A stretch of 64,000 bases of DNA from Arthrobacter alpinus (GCF_900105965.1 NZ_FNTV01000001.1:3782001-3846000); one strand, 5' to 3'; counted from the first letter of the stretch, positions 17,413-27,027 are shown. Notes: generated by a model not told the origin, from the sequence alone. A program made the numbers and translations.

Positions 17413-18294
17413 ATGACAAACTCACCGCATCCCGATCACGACCGAGGCCTCGAATTTGACCTGGGCACCATGTTCACTCGCCGGCGCACGCTCGGGTTGA
17501 TGCTTGGCGCAGGGGCAGTTGCCGGATTGGCGGCCTGCACGCCGGCCGGCAACGGCGCCCCTGCCTCAGCTGCCGCAACCTCGACCGCCGCCCCGACAAC
17601 GGCCACGGCCGGCACACCGGAGGCTACGGCCCAGGTCACTCGCGCCCTTGCAGAATGCACCGCCGCCACGGCCGACACCCCGGAGGAGACCGGCGGACCC
17701 TACCCCGCCGATGGTTCCAACGGGCCCGATGTCCTCACGGCCTCAGGCGTGGTTCGTCAAGACATCACGGCCAGTTTTGGCTCGTCAACCACCAAGGCTG
17801 AGGGCGTTCCGCTGACAGTCACGTTGACGCTTTTGGACAATGCCCAGGGCTGCAAACCGCTGGCCGGGGCCGCTGTTTACGCGTGGCACGCCACGAAGGA
17901 CGGCAAATATTCGCTGTACGACCAGGGGCTGGAGAACGAGAACTTCCTGCGTGGGGTTCAGGAGGCCGATGCCAACGGCCAGCTCACCTTCACCACGATC
18001 TTCCCGGGAGCCTACAACGGCCGTTGGCCGCATATCCACTTTGAGGTATTTGAGAGCATGTCCAATGCCACCTCAGCCGGTCAGATCCTGCGCACATCCC
18101 AAATTGCCATGACGGAGGCTTCCTGCAAGGAGGTGTACGCGTCAACAGGGTATGAATCCAGCCAGCAGAATTTCCCCAACACCCCTCTGGCTGCCGACAT
18201 GGTTTTTGGTGACGACGGCGGCGTTCACCAATTGGCGTCAACGTCCGGGGCGGTGGAAACCGGGTACACCGCGGCCTTGAACGTCATCATCTGA
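17413..18294 (+). CDS. Intradiol dioxygenase-fold lipoprotein
   Basis: 293 residues from the ATG at 17413 (GGAG upstream). A twin-arginine-like FTRRRTLG (21-28) leads into a hydrophobic stretch and a lipobox LAAC with Cys42, so it is probably exported and lipid-anchored. A long Ala/Thr linker is followed by ETGGPYPADGSN, then VYAWHATKDGKYSLY and NGRWPHIHFEVFE, where Tyr and His-x-His match the iron ligands of protocatechuate/catechol intradiol dioxygenases. Extracytoplasmic members of this family occur in many actinobacteria with unknown substrates. No aromatic-degradation gene is near. Confidence 0.88.
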   Translation: MTNSPHPDHDRGLEFDLGTMFTRRRTLGLMLGAGAVAGLAACTPAGNGAPASAAATSTAAPTTATAGTPEATAQVTRALAECTAATADTPEETGGPYPADGSNGPDVLTASGVVRQDITASFGSSTTKAEGVPLTVTLTLLDNAQGCKPLAGAAVYAWHATKDGKYSLYDQGLENENFLRGVQEADANGQLTFTTIFPGAYNGRWPHIHFEVFESMSNATSAGQILRTSQIAMTEASCKEVYASTGYESSQQNFPNTPLAADMVFGDDGGVHQLASTSGAVETGYTAALNVII

Positions 18295-18305
18295 CACCGC
18301 GACAA

Positions 18306-18415
18306 GGGGCAGATTGGTGCTGGGGTCGCGATTCCCGGAGCGGGGATGGATTTTGAGGGTCGCCCAGCGACCGAGAAAATCTTACTGCCCGCGAGGGAAT
18401 CGCAACCCCGGCACC
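18306..18415. repeat. Nested long inverted repeat between convergent genes
   Basis: Outer arms at 18316-18336 and 18395-18415 pair over 21 bp with two mismatches that would be G-U pairs in RNA. Inside, 18349-18363 and 18367-18381 form a second stem (GATTTT and GGTCGC blocks paired, a GAG/GAG internal loop, 3-nt apex). GGGCAG at 18307-18312 can pair with CTGCCC at 18385-18390. It fills most of the 130-bp gap between convergent genes. It could be a bidirectional terminator or a REP/MITE-like element. Confidence 0.65.
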
Positions 18416-18424
18416 GCCAAAGCA

Positions 18425-19228
18425 CTACAGGACCCGGCTGAGGAATTCCTTGGTGCGGTGATGCTGGGGGTTGGAGATGATGTCGCGCGGTTTACCGCTC
18501 TCCACCACCACGCCGCCGTCCATGAAGGTCAGGGTGTCGCCAACCTCGCGGGCGAAACCGATTTCGTGAGTCACCACGATCATGGTCATGCCTGACTTGG
18601 CCAGATTCTTCATCACTTCCAGGACGTCGCCCACCAGCTCCGGGTCAAGGGCTGAGGTGGGCTCATCGAAGAGCATCAACTCCGGCTCCATGGCCAAGGC
18701 GCGGGCAATGGCAACACGCTGCTGCTGCCCGCCGGAAAGCTGCGAGGGGTAGAAATCGGCGCGGTCTGAAAGGCCCACCATTTCCAGTAGCTCGCGCGCC
18801 TTCAACTTGGCGGCGGCCTTCGACTGGCGCTTCACCTGAGTGGGCGCCTCGATCACGTTTTGCAGGGCCGTCTTGTGCGGGAACAAGTTGAAGCGCTGGA
18901 ACACCATGCCGATCTCGCGGCGCTGTGCCGCGATCGCCTTCGTGTTCAGATCATGCAGCTTGCCGTTGACTTCCTTGAAGCCAATGAGGTCATCGTGGAC
19001 GTAGATCCGTCCGGCGCTGATGGTCTCCAGAAGGTTGATGCAGCGCAAGAGCGTTGATTTGCCGGAACCGGACGGGCCGATGATTACCGAGACCTCGCCC
19101 GGTTTTACCGTCATGTCGATGCCCTTGAGCACGTGGTGCTCACCAAAGAACTTGTGCACACCCTGGATTTCCACGAGCGGCTTGGGAGCAGCGTGGGCAG
19201 GGCTGGTTGTTGAGGTGGTTTCAGTCAT
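18425..19228 (-). CDS. Amino acid ABC transporter, ATP-binding protein
   Basis: 267 residues. Walker [10 protein letters not shown] is near 52-60, signature [15 protein letters not shown] near 164-178, Walker [13 protein letters not shown] near 184-195, and the H-loop THE follows. The closest family is the polar amino acid importer ATPases (GlnQ/HisP type). Its ATG overlaps the permease stop by one base (TAATG). With the next two genes it makes a complete single-permease importer. Confidence 0.94.
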   Translation of the reverse strand: MTETTSTTSPAHAAPKPLVEIQGVHKFFGEHHVLKGIDMTVKPGEVSVIIGPSGSGKSTLLRCINLLETISAGRIYVHDDLIGFKEVNGKLHDLNTKAIAAQRREIGMVFQRFNLFPHKTALQNVIEAPTQVKRQSKAAAKLKARELLEMVGLSDRADFYPSQLSGGQQQRVAIARALAMEPELMLFDEPTSALDPELVGDVLEVMKNLAKSGMTMIVVTHEIGFAREVGDTLTFMDGGVVVESGKPRDIISNPQHHRTKEFLSRVL

Positions 19229-20199
19229 TACTTGCCACCTTCCGTGGTCTCATCGGCGCCGTCAATCGGCTTGGCATGAGCCGCCGCAACGGCGGCCGTT
19301 GCCTTGACGGGAGCCTTCATGACGTTGTCAACACCCTTGCCGAAGTGCTTTTCAATGTAGTACTGGCCAACCATCAAGACCGAGGTGATCACCAGGTACC
19401 AGAACGCCGCAACCATCAACAACGGAATGGGCAGGAAGGTCCGGCTCGCCAAGGCATTGGTGACGAACGTCAGGTCCAAGGTGAACGGTACGGCCAAAAC
19501 CAGCGATGTGGTCTTGAGCATGCCGATGGTCTCGTTGCCGGTGGGAGGAATGATCACACGCATGGCCTGGGGCAGGATGATCCGCCACATGACCTTTGAA
19601 CGGCGCATTCCGAGGGCCTCGGCAGCTTCCATCTGACCGTTGTCCACAGACTTCAGGCCGGCACGGAAAATCTCGGCCAGGTACGCGGATTCGTTGAGAC
19701 CAAGGCCCACGATGGCGGCCACAGTGGCGTTGATAACCGTGGCGGTATCCCAGGAAAAGAGCTCGGGGCCAAAAGGAACCCCCACGATGATCTTGGGATA
19801 AAGAGCACCAATGGATCCCCAGAACAACAGCTGTGTGTACACGGGCGTGCCGCGGAAGAACCAGACCCAGACCCAGGAAACATACCTGAACAACGGGTTG
19901 TCCGATTGCCGCATGAACGCCAACAGGATGGCCAGCACAATGGCAATGACCATGGAGGTCACCGTCAGGATGAGTGTCCAGCCAACGCCTTGAATAACAA
20001 GGACGTCAAGGACGTAGGCCCTGAAAGTTCCCCAGTAGAACTTCTCGTTGGTGGTCATCGATTGGATGGCAAGGATGAGCGCCAGCAAGATGAATGCGGC
20101 ACCGACCCACCGCCACGGGTGACGGACGGGGACCGCGTCGATCAGGTCCACATCCGCACTTCCGCCAGTGGCAGCCCTTCGTGAGCTTAGGCGGCTCAA
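19228..20199 (-). CDS. Amino acid ABC transporter, permease
   Basis: 323 residues with an N-terminal hydrophobic segment at about 30-50, then the HisM/GlnP permease core. The EAA loop reads [20 protein letters not shown] at about 193-212, where the ATPase docks. [13 protein letters not shown] residues after TM1 and [13 protein letters not shown] are typical of polar amino acid permeases. The C-terminus carries an Ala/Lys-rich cytoplasmic tail. One permease gene implies a homodimer. Confidence 0.93.
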   Translation of the reverse strand: MSRLSSRRAATGGSADVDLIDAVPVRHPWRWVGAAFILLALILAIQSMTTNEKFYWGTFRAYVLDVLVIQGVGWTLILTVTSMVIAIVLAILLAFMRQSDNPLFRYVSWVWVWFFRGTPVYTQLLFWGSIGALYPKIIVGVPFGPELFSWDTATVINATVAAIVGLGLNESAYLAEIFRAGLKSVDNGQMEAAEALGMRRSKVMWRIILPQAMRVIIPPTGNETIGMLKTTSLVLAVPFTLDLTFVTNALASRTFLPIPLLMVAAFWYLVITSVLMVGQYYIEKHFGKGVDNVMKAPVKATAAVAAAHAKPIDGADETTEGGK

Positions 20200-20202
20200 G
20201 GG

Positions 20203-21138
20203 TTAGCCAGCCGTCGGGTTCAGGACGGCTGCCTTCAATGCGCCGTCCTGGTTGTTCCAGGTGGTGAGAATCTTGTTGTAGCTGCCATCTTCGATGAGCT
20301 TGTTCATGACCTTTTCAATGACGGCGGCAAATTCGGTGTCGGACTTGGCGATCGCGATGCCCTGCTCGGCAGAGTCATAGGTTTCGCCCAAGGTTTCCAG
20401 CTGGCCGTTGGTCTTGGCCAAGGCGTTGTTGATGATGGGGGTATCGGCGCTCATGGCGTCAATCGTGCCGCCCACCAGGCGGGTGGTAACTTCCGTCTGG
20501 TTCTTCAAGGAAACTATCTCGATAGCCGCCTTGCCGTCGGCAACACACTTGGCTGAGCGGTCCTTTACATCGGGATCTTCTTCAACCGTGCCGGTCTGAA
20601 CGCCGATCTTTTTACCGCAGAGATCGTCCATGCTGATGCCCTTGGGGTTACCCTTCTGTACGGCCCACAGGACGCCAGCGTTGAAGTAGCTCACAAAGTT
20701 CACGGCCTCGGAGCGTTCCGGGTTGATCGTGAAGGAGGAGATGCCCAGATCGTAAACGGTACCGATCTTGGGAATGATGGAGGAGAAGTCGGCTGTGTGG
20801 ACAACAGCCTTCTTGCCCAGCGTTGCCGCGATGGCCTTGGCGATGTCCACGTCGTAGCCGATCGGAGTCTGGCCATCCTTGTCCAGGAATTCAGCGGGCT
20901 CGTATGACGTGTCCGAACCGACCTCGAGAGTCGCCTTGTCCTTGAGTGCCGCGGGCAACAGCGCGATCAGCGCATCGTCTTTGGCAACCGTGCTCGGGTC
21001 AAAAGCGGCAGCCTGCGAGGGGCCTCCCGTGCTGTCGGTGCCGCCATCCTGGGATGCAGTGGTGCAGCCGGTCAGGGCCAAGGCTGCGGCGGCCGCAACT
21101 GCGGCCAAGCGAATGGTCAGCTTGGATGAGATTTGCAT
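20203..21138 (-). CDS. Amino acid ABC transporter, substrate-binding lipoprotein
   Basis: 311 residues. A signal peptide ends in the lipobox LTGC (Cys near 25), then the family 3 solute-binding fold: GSDTSYEPAEFLDKDGQTPI, GYDVDIAKAIAATLG, and FTINPERSEAVNFVSYF. AAAGGGAT-type ribosome site (AAAGGG 6 nt upstream) supports the ATG. First gene of a minus-strand operon SBP-permease-ATPase. The binding-pocket Arg/Asp pattern suggests a polar or basic amino acid, but the ligand cannot be named. Confidence 0.92.
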   Translation of the reverse strand: MQISSKLTIRLAAVAAAAALALTGCTTASQDGGTDSTGGPSQAAAFDPSTVAKDDALIALLPAALKDKATLEVGSDTSYEPAEFLDKDGQTPIGYDVDIAKAIAATLGKKAVVHTADFSSIIPKIGTVYDLGISSFTINPERSEAVNFVSYFNAGVLWAVQKGNPKGISMDDLCGKKIGVQTGTVEEDPDVKDRSAKCVADGKAAIEIVSLKNQTEVTTRLVGGTIDAMSADTPIINNALAKTNGQLETLGETYDSAEQGIAIAKSDTEFAAVIEKVMNKLIEDGSYNKILTTWNNQDGALKAAVLNPTAG

Positions 21139-21198
21139 GGTTATCCCTTTGTTTCTTGGAGCACTTGATTCCTGGGGGCACTGTCTAATGAAAACTAG

Positions 21199-21228
21199 TG
21201 TATATCGCTGTGATTTGCATCACGGTAA
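21199..21228 (-). promoter_or_regulatory. Promoter of the amino acid ABC operon with a CRP/GlxR-like site
   Basis: On the minus strand TTACCG (21223-21228) and TATACA (21199-21204) are separated by 18 bp. Between them, TGTGA-TTTGCA-TCACG at 21209-21224 matches the TGTGA-N6-TCACA pattern of CRP-family regulators with one mismatch. A site between the -35 and -10 would repress. The region is AT-rich compared with its surroundings. Confidence 0.5.
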
Positions 21229-21287
21229 ACTACATTTGACTATTGAACAACTTACCAGCCTGTCTGGCAAGACCCTCTACTCGGCCT

Positions 21288-21307
21288 CTGTCCGGGATTC
21301 CGGACAG
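21288..21307. terminator. Short hairpin downstream of menF
   Basis: CTGTCCGG and CCGGACAG form an 8-bp perfect stem with a 4-nt loop, 21 bp after the menF stop on the minus strand. No T-run follows, so termination is only suggested. Confidence 0.4.
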
Positions 21308-21328
21308 CCAAGGGGGTGCTGGGGCCCG

Positions 21329-22672
21329 CTAAGGATGGTGCGGAAGGTTCAAGGCCTGAAGCATGGGCCGGAATTTGGCCCACGTTTCCGCCAGCTCGGC
21401 GGCAGGGTCCGAGGCTTCCACGATGCCTGCCCCGGCATAGAGGCGAACATTGTGTTCATCCTCGAGCATGGCTCCGCGCAAGGCAATGCCCCACTCGCCG
21501 TTGCCGGCACCATCGAGCCAACCTACTGGTCCGGCGTAGGGGCCGCGGTCCATCTTTTCCAGTTCAAGGATCAGTTCCCCGGCGTCCTCGCGGGGCGTCC
21601 CGCACACGGCCGCCGTGGGATGGAGCGCCTCAACAAGGGCCAAAGACGTAGGGAGGTGGCCGTTGGAGCTGGCAAGTTCGGCGGTGACATCGGAGGCCAA
21701 ATGCCACACATTGGGGAGCTCCAAGATGAACGGCTCCGTGGGGAAAGAGAGGTCCGTTGCGAAGGGAGCCAGCTGCCGGGTCAGGGACCGAACGGCAAAG
21801 TCATGTTCCTGGCGCTGCTTGGCCGAGCCGCCCAAAACGGCAGTAGCAAATCCGGTGGATCCGGCGGGTTCATCCTCGCGGTCCAGAGTCCCGGCCAGGA
21901 CCCTGGCCTGTGCCGTGGAGCCGTCCACCTTGATGAGGATTTCCGGCGTTGCCCCGACCAGGCCGCGCACGGCATAGGTCCAGCACTCATCGTATAGACG
22001 GACCAATCGTTGCAGAATTGAAACTCTCTGCACGGGTTCCGGGAAGGTGGCCACCACATCCCTGGCCAAAACCACCTTTTCCAGCCCGCCGCGCACAATC
22101 GCTTCCACCCCGGCCGCAACGGTTTTCTTCCACTGTTCCTCTGTCAGTGCGCCTGACCGCACGGTGCCCGCGGAGGGGGTGTCCGGCGTCGAATTTTCAG
22201 CAGCAGCCGAAGCAGCGGCTGTCCGCAACAGGGCCAAGGCGGAATCCACCGTGGGGACCGTACCGTCGAGGGTCAACTGGGTGAGCCAAGCCGTGCCGCT
22301 GGAAAAACCCACCACCACGGAGGGGAGTATCAGCAGGGAATCGAAGGCGCTGGTCTTGGAGAACGCGAAAGAGCCAAAGGCCATGGCGCCGGTGCCGGGC
22401 ATCCGCACGGAATCCTCAATCGCGGCGTGGGCCAGCAGATCCTTCCACCACGCTTCCGCGTCGGCGAAGCGAGACGGGCCGGAACTTGTAAATGAAGCAA
22501 TTTCACCGAAGCCCAGCAGGCCTTCGCCGCGGCGCAGCCAGCACAAGGGATCCGTGGCGGAATTCTTGTGCAGCAAGCTGGCCGGTCCGGTGATGCCGAG
22601 TTCACCCAGCGTGGCTAGGTCCAATGCCGTGGTCAGTGTGCGCAGCGGATGGGTGCCCAAGGAAGCAGTCAT
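21329..22672 (-). CDS. menF: Isochorismate synthase
   Basis: 447 residues of the chorismate-utilising family. The C-terminal catalytic region shows LEKVVLARDVV, the RPEELV-like segment replaced by VGATPEILIKV, HPTAAVCGTPREDAGELI and DRGPYAGPVGW, then YAGAGIV. MenF converts chorismate to isochorismate, the first menaquinone step. The menaquinone neighbours favour MenF over an anthranilate or salicylate synthase. It is divergent from menG. Confidence 0.92.
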   Translation of the reverse strand: MTASLGTHPLRTLTTALDLATLGELGITGPASLLHKNSATDPLCWLRRGEGLLGFGEIASFTSSGPSRFADAEAWWKDLLAHAAIEDSVRMPGTGAMAFGSFAFSKTSAFDSLLILPSVVVGFSSGTAWLTQLTLDGTVPTVDSALALLRTAAASAAAENSTPDTPSAGTVRSGALTEEQWKKTVAAGVEAIVRGGLEKVVLARDVVATFPEPVQRVSILQRLVRLYDECWTYAVRGLVGATPEILIKVDGSTAQARVLAGTLDREDEPAGSTGFATAVLGGSAKQRQEHDFAVRSLTRQLAPFATDLSFPTEPFILELPNVWHLASDVTAELASSNGHLPTSLALVEALHPTAAVCGTPREDAGELILELEKMDRGPYAGPVGWLDGAGNGEWGIALRGAMLEDEHNVRLYAGAGIVEASDPAAELAETWAKFRPMLQALNLPHHP

Positions 22673-22815
22673 GATGGTTCAAGATTACTCGCCCGGGGCG
22701 GATTCGCGTTCAGGGACGCAAGAAGCGTGCTGTGGCGCGGTCCAGGCCGGTGTGATGGCCCACAACTACGCCACCTCAATGCGCGAACCAGGGCAAAGTT
22801 TGAGACACTAAAGGG

Positions 22816-23517
22816 GTGAACCGTGCATCCTTGGATAAGCGTCCGGAAGAAATGGCAGCCATGTTTGACGACGTGGCCCCGAACTACGACATCGTCAATG
22901 ACATCTTGTCCATGGGCCAGACCCGCCGGTGGCGCCGCGTTGTGGTTGACGCGGTTGGTGCCGTCCCCGGCCAGCGTGTCCTGGATCTGGCCGCAGGAAC
23001 CGGAACCTCCAGCGAACCGTACGCCGATGCCGGCGTCCACGTGGTTGCCTGCGATTTTTCCGTTGGCATGCTCAAGGTGGGCAAACGTCGCCGCCCGGAC
23101 ATCGATTTTGTTGCCGGAGATGCCACCAACCTGCCGTTCGCGGATGATTCCTTCGATGCCTCCACCATCTCCTTCGGGCTGCGCAACGTGGTTGACCCGA
23201 AGAAGGCACTGCGCGAGATGCTGCGCGTGACCAAGCCCGGTGGCACCTTGGTGGTGGCCGAATTCTCACACCCAACTTTCTCCCCGTTCCGGACCGTTTA
23301 CACCGAGTACCTCATGCGCGCCCTGCCGCCGATCGCCAAGAAGGTGGCCTCCAACCCGGACGCCTACGTCTACCTGGCCGAGTCCATCCGGGCATGGCCC
23401 AACCAGGACAATTTGTCCGCCTGGCTCACCGAGGCCGGGTGGGAATCGGTGAAATACCGGAATCTCAGCGGCGGCATCGTGGCCGTACACCGCGCTACCA
23501 AGCCCCACACAGCATGA
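22816..23517 (+). CDS. menG: Demethylmenaquinone methyltransferase
   Basis: 233 residues from the GTG at 22816. [20 protein letters not shown] near 16-35 is the UbiE/MenG N-terminal signature; VLDLAAGTG is the SAM-binding motif [20 protein letters not shown] is the second UbiE signature. It methylates demethylmenaquinone in the last core step of the pathway. The stop overlaps the menJ start (ATGA). GACACT 7 nt before the GTG may be a weak leaderless -10. Confidence 0.94.
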   Translation: MNRASLDKRPEEMAAMFDDVAPNYDIVNDILSMGQTRRWRRVVVDAVGAVPGQRVLDLAAGTGTSSEPYADAGVHVVACDFSVGMLKVGKRRRPDIDFVAGDATNLPFADDSFDASTISFGLRNVVDPKKALREMLRVTKPGGTLVVAEFSHPTFSPFRTVYTEYLMRALPPIAKKVASNPDAYVYLAESIRAWPNQDNLSAWLTEAGWESVKYRNLSGGIVAVHRATKPHTA

Positions 23518-24836
23518 AGGTATTGATAGTAGGCGCCGGCCCCGCCGGATCCACCGCGGCCTACCATCTGGCATCTGCGGGCCTCGAGGTCACAGTGCTG
23601 GAAAAGACCCGTTTCCCGCGTGAAAAGGTCTGTGGTGACGGCCTGACCCCGCGCGCCGTACGGGAAATGCAGCTCATGGGCCTGCCGCACGATCCAGCAG
23701 AAGGTTGGCGCCGCAACAAGGGCCTGCGCCTGATTGCCGGCGGCCGCCAGATCGAGGTCCCTTGGCCCGAACTAAGCAACTTCCCCAATTACGGGCTCAT
23801 CCGCACCCGGCTTGGCTTTGACGAATCACTGGCCGCCCATGCCCGCGGCGCCGGCGCCGTGATCCTGGAAGGACACTCGGTTTCCACCGTCTTGACGGAC
23901 GACGCCGGAACCGTGGTGGGTGCCAGGGCGTCGCTTTTGGATGACGCAGGGAGGAAGACGGGCGAAAGCGCGGACTTCTTCGCCGATATTGTCCTCGCCG
24001 CCGATGGCAACTCCACCCGCACCGCCGTCTCGCACGGCTTTGCCAAGCGTGATGACCGGCCCATGGGCGTTGCTTACCGCACCTACTTCACCTCGCCACG
24101 CCACGACGAAGAGTGGATGGAGGGTTGGCTGGAGCTGTCCTCGCCGGATGGCAAGGTGCTCCCCGGTTACGGGTGGGTGTTCGGCGTCGGCGACGGCACG
24201 GCCAATGTTGGGCTGGGAATCCTGAACTCGTCCAAGGAATTTGGCAAGCTGGACTACCGTCAGGTTTTGCGTGACTGGACCGCCGGCATGCCGGCCGAAT
24301 GGGGGTTCACCCCTGAGAACCAGGTGGGCCCCATCCGTGGAGCTGCGCTTCCCATGGGCTTCAACAGGACCCCGCATTACTCCGACGGTCTGATGTTGCT
24401 GGGCGATTCCGGTGGCATGGTGAGCCCCTTCAACGGTGAGGGTATTTCCTACGCCATGGAATCTGGCCGGTATGCGGCTGATTCCATTGTCCGAGCGGCA
24501 GGAACCAACTCCTCCTTGGCCGCCAACCATGCGCTCTCCGGCTACTCCGACTTCATCCGCGATCAATGGGGCAGCCACTTCACCTTGGGCCGCGCCTTTG
24601 CATCCCTCATTGGCAACCCCGGCATTATGAAACTGGCCTTGCGCACGGGTATGCCGATGCCGATTCTGATGCGCTTTGTGGTCCGCCTGATGGCCAATCT
24701 CACGGACACAAGTGAACGTGGTTTTGAGGATAGAGTGATTCATCTACTGGAAAAGTTGGTTCCGGCCACCAGTAACCAGGAGAGCAACCGAACGTCCAAG
24801 CAAGAATCCCTACCAATAGTTAGTGTTAAGCAGTGA
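23514..24836 (+). CDS. menJ: Menaquinone reductase, geranylgeranyl reductase family
   Basis: 440 residues from the ATG at 23514, overlapping the menG stop. The FAD motif [18 protein letters not shown] is at 3-20, [16 protein letters not shown] near 36-51 is the geranylgeranyl-reductase family signature, and [17 protein letters not shown] near 286-302 binds the FAD pyrophosphate. M. tuberculosis MenJ (Rv0561c) saturates one isoprene unit of menaquinone and sits beside menaquinone and polyprenyl synthase genes. The same company here supports production of a dihydro-menaquinone. GTGA couples it to the next gene. Confidence 0.9.
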   Translation: MKVLIVGAGPAGSTAAYHLASAGLEVTVLEKTRFPREKVCGDGLTPRAVREMQLMGLPHDPAEGWRRNKGLRLIAGGRQIEVPWPELSNFPNYGLIRTRLGFDESLAAHARGAGAVILEGHSVSTVLTDDAGTVVGARASLLDDAGRKTGESADFFADIVLAADGNSTRTAVSHGFAKRDDRPMGVAYRTYFTSPRHDEEWMEGWLELSSPDGKVLPGYGWVFGVGDGTANVGLGILNSSKEFGKLDYRQVLRDWTAGMPAEWGFTPENQVGPIRGAALPMGFNRTPHYSDGLMLLGDSGGMVSPFNGEGISYAMESGRYAADSIVRAAGTNSSLAANHALSGYSDFIRDQWGSHFTLGRAFASLIGNPGIMKLALRTGMPMPILMRFVVRLMANLTDTSERGFEDRVIHLLEKLVPATSNQESNRTSKQESLPIVSVKQ

Positions 24837-25936
24837 CTACTTCCGCGAACCATAGCTGGACCCATGCAGGTCAAGGGCGCCCTGAACAGCACGATCCGAA
24901 CCCCAGCACCATGGCTATTGCCACGGGGCTGCAACTGCCGGCAGGATTTTCGGCCGTCGCAGAGGACGCTGATCTGGGACCCTCCATTTCGCTGGGAATG
25001 GCGAAGGTGGAAAAGGTGCTGCGAGAGGCCATTGCACACTCCGATCCTCTAGCGGACGCAACGAGCCGCCACTTGGTGGAAGCCGGGGGCAAGCGCATCC
25101 GCCCGCTGTTGGCCCTTCTTGCCGCCCACCTCGGGGACCCGGAACGGAAGGAAGTGGTGCAGGCCGCCGTCGTCGTTGAACTGACGCACCTGGCCACGCT
25201 CTACCACGACGACGTCATGGATTCGGCCCCGTTCCGCCGCGGAGCGCCCACAGCCCATGAGGTCTGGGGCAACACGGTCGCCATCCTGACTGGCGACCTC
25301 ATTTTTGCCCGCGCCTCGATCCTGGTCTCGCAACTCGGTGGCCGGGCACTGGAAATTCAGGCCCGCACTTTTGAGCGCCTGTGCCTGGGCCAGCTGCATG
25401 AGACGGTTGGTCCGCGCGAGGACGAAGACCCCATCGATCACTACCTGTCAGTTATTGCAGATAAGACGGCCTCGCTGGTGGCCGCCTCGGGTCAGCTTGG
25501 CGCCATTTTCGCCGGCGTGCCGGAGGAACTGCAAAACGTCATGCTGGAATACGGTGAAAAGGTTGGCGTTGCCTTCCAGTTGGCCGACGATGTCATCGAC
25601 GTGACCGGGCTGAAGAAGGTTTCCGGCAAGTCGCCCGGTACGGATCTGCGTGAAGGCATCCCCACCCTTCCGGTGCTGTTGCTGCGCAAGGCAGCAGCCA
25701 AGGGCGATGCCGACGCCGACAAGGTGTTGACACTTGTCGACGGCGATCTGTCCAGCGATGAAGCCCTGGCCGAGGCCGTTGACGCTCTTCGTGGACACCC
25801 GGTTACCGCCGAGTCCTGGGCCGTGGCCCGGGAATGGTCGGACTCCGCCATTTCCGCACTCGAACCCATGCCGGAGGGCATCGTCAAGAGCGCATTGATG
25901 AGCTTTGCCGAAGCCGTGGTTTCTCGCGACGTTTAG
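24833..25936 (+). CDS. Polyprenyl diphosphate synthase for the menaquinone side chain
   Basis: 367 residues from the GTG at 24833. The first Asp-rich motif DDVMD is at 126-130 and the second DDVID at 252-256; GGKRIRP near 85-91 binds isopentenyl diphosphate. It is an all-trans long-chain prenyl synthase (GrcC/HepT-like) that builds the isoprenoid tail. The position right after menG and menJ supports this. Chain length cannot be read from sequence alone, though Arthrobacter typically has nine-unit tails. It converges with a 4-bp overlap on the next gene. Confidence 0.92.
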   Translation: MTTSANHSWTHAGQGRPEQHDPNPSTMAIATGLQLPAGFSAVAEDADLGPSISLGMAKVEKVLREAIAHSDPLADATSRHLVEAGGKRIRPLLALLAAHLGDPERKEVVQAAVVVELTHLATLYHDDVMDSAPFRRGAPTAHEVWGNTVAILTGDLIFARASILVSQLGGRALEIQARTFERLCLGQLHETVGPREDEDPIDHYLSVIADKTASLVAASGQLGAIFAGVPEELQNVMLEYGEKVGVAFQLADDVIDVTGLKKVSGKSPGTDLREGIPTLPVLLLRKAAAKGDADADKVLTLVDGDLSSDEALAEAVDALRGHPVTAESWAVAREWSDSAISALEPMPEGIVKSALMSFAEAVVSRDV

Positions 25937-26532
25937 CCTCTGATGACCCCAAGCTGGGGGAGATTGAAGGGGCTCGTCCGCTCCTCGCTGTCATTCCAGT
26001 GCGTGGGGGCATTGCGACGCCGGGCCTCGGCTTCAGCGGCAGTGGCCAGTCCGGCGTCGTCCACTGTGAGCAGCATGCCGCTGTGCTGGAGGTTGAAGAA
26101 GCGGATGGCAATCCGCCGCCCATTCACATTCCACACGCACGCCTGAACGATCGGATCGTGCCACGGGTTGACGCCTTCGCCATAAATGGTGGCGAAGTGC
26201 TGCCGAAAATCCTCATACCCCTGCCGGGTGGAGGGGTTGTCGGTGTCCATGGACGTGTAGAGCTGCAGGCTGACGCCCATGAATCGGCCGTTGAAGGAGT
26301 TCCACGATGAGGAGATCTGACCGGGCTGCTTGGTTGACAGGGCGTAGTGGGCCAAAGGCGACGCCGGCACGGGATCGTCCCAGCTGGCGCCCGAGGTGAA
26401 CCCCAAGCGCTGGAACAAGGATTTCCTCTCCGCTTCGGAGCGAGGCCAGATGCCCTCGATGAGTTTTTCCACCAGCCCGACAATCGCTACCGGGTCCGGA
26501 ACTAGCGCGCTTCTTTGCTCCTGTGCATCCAT
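25933..26532 (-). CDS. Unidentified protein, possibly cytoplasmic
   Basis: 199 residues, no signal peptide or membrane segment. I do not recognise a family with confidence. Features seen: LFQRLGFTSGASWDDPVP near 40-57, a Trp/Asn-rich SSWNSFNGRFMGVSLQLY near 74-91 and a C-terminal helix rich in Ala/Glu/Arg. ACGCTA (26539-26544; TAGCGT on the coding strand) ends 6 nt before the ATG, and GGAGGT is also nearby. It follows the next unidentified gene on the same strand after 63 bp, so the two may form a pair. Confidence 0.7.
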   Translation of the reverse strand: MDAQEQRSALVPDPVAIVGLVEKLIEGIWPRSEAERKSLFQRLGFTSGASWDDPVPASPLAHYALSTKQPGQISSSWNSFNGRFMGVSLQLYTSMDTDNPSTRQGYEDFRQHFATIYGEGVNPWHDPIVQACVWNVNGRRIAIRFFNLQHSGMLLTVDDAGLATAAEAEARRRNAPTHWNDSEERTSPFNLPQLGVIRG

Positions 26533-26541
26533 AACGCAACG

Positions 26542-26580
26542 CTACCTCCAGAGGAAGAATATTCCCATAGCTGGAGGTAG
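26542..26580. repeat. Perfect 10-bp inverted repeat at the promoter of an unidentified gene
   Basis: CTACCTCCAG at 26542-26551 and CTGGAGGTAG at 26571-26580 are exact inverted copies with a 19-nt spacer. The left arm overlaps the candidate -10 of the gene starting at 26532. It may be an operator, or a terminator for the upstream gene, though no T-run follows. Confidence 0.5.
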
Positions 26581-26595
26581 CCAGTTAGCCAGTCG

Positions 26596-27027
26596 CTAGT
26601 CGTCTTCGCTCAGGACCTCGGTGAATACCCATTCGAGCATGTCAAACACAAACTCACTGAAGGTGCCCTCTTCATTGACCCACTCGCCCGTGGCGTTGTT
26701 GCGGCGCCACACAATGGGGTCCGGAACATCAGCCTGATCGGCAAGCATGCCCCAGGTGTAGCTCTCTTCCTCGTCCTCGAGGAAGAGCAGGTAGCCGTCC
26801 TGGATTTCGAATTCTTCCGGATCCCAGAAGTAGTAGTACGCCTCCATGATGTCTTCACAGTTGCCCAGTGCATGCAGGAATTCGCGCAACGCCAGCGGGA
26901 CAGTGATCTTCAATTCCGCAAAGACCGCTTCCAGGTCAGCCCATTCGATCCCGTCGGCTTCCTGCCACGGTTCCTCCAGGTACTGGGGCACCAGGCCGCG
27001 GAATTTCTCTACGAACATGTCAGACAT
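26596..27027 (-). CDS. Unidentified acidic protein, possibly SMI1/KNR4-like
   Basis: 143 residues, strongly acidic (many Asp/Glu, for example FLEDEEES) and rich in Trp/Tyr. The pattern of an N-terminal helical segment (LEAVFAELKITVPLALREFL), then short strands with FWDPEEFEIQDGYLLFL and a late WVNEEGTFSEFVFDML resembles the SUKH/SMI1-KNR4 fold, often found as immunity proteins. This is a weak resemblance by eye. GGAG 8 nt before the ATG supports the start. Confidence 0.7.
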   Translation of the reverse strand: MSDMFVEKFRGLVPQYLEEPWQEADGIEWADLEAVFAELKITVPLALREFLHALGNCEDIMEAYYYFWDPEEFEIQDGYLLFLEDEEESYTWGMLADQADVPDPIVWRRNNATGEWVNEEGTFSEFVFDMLEWVFTEVLSEDD

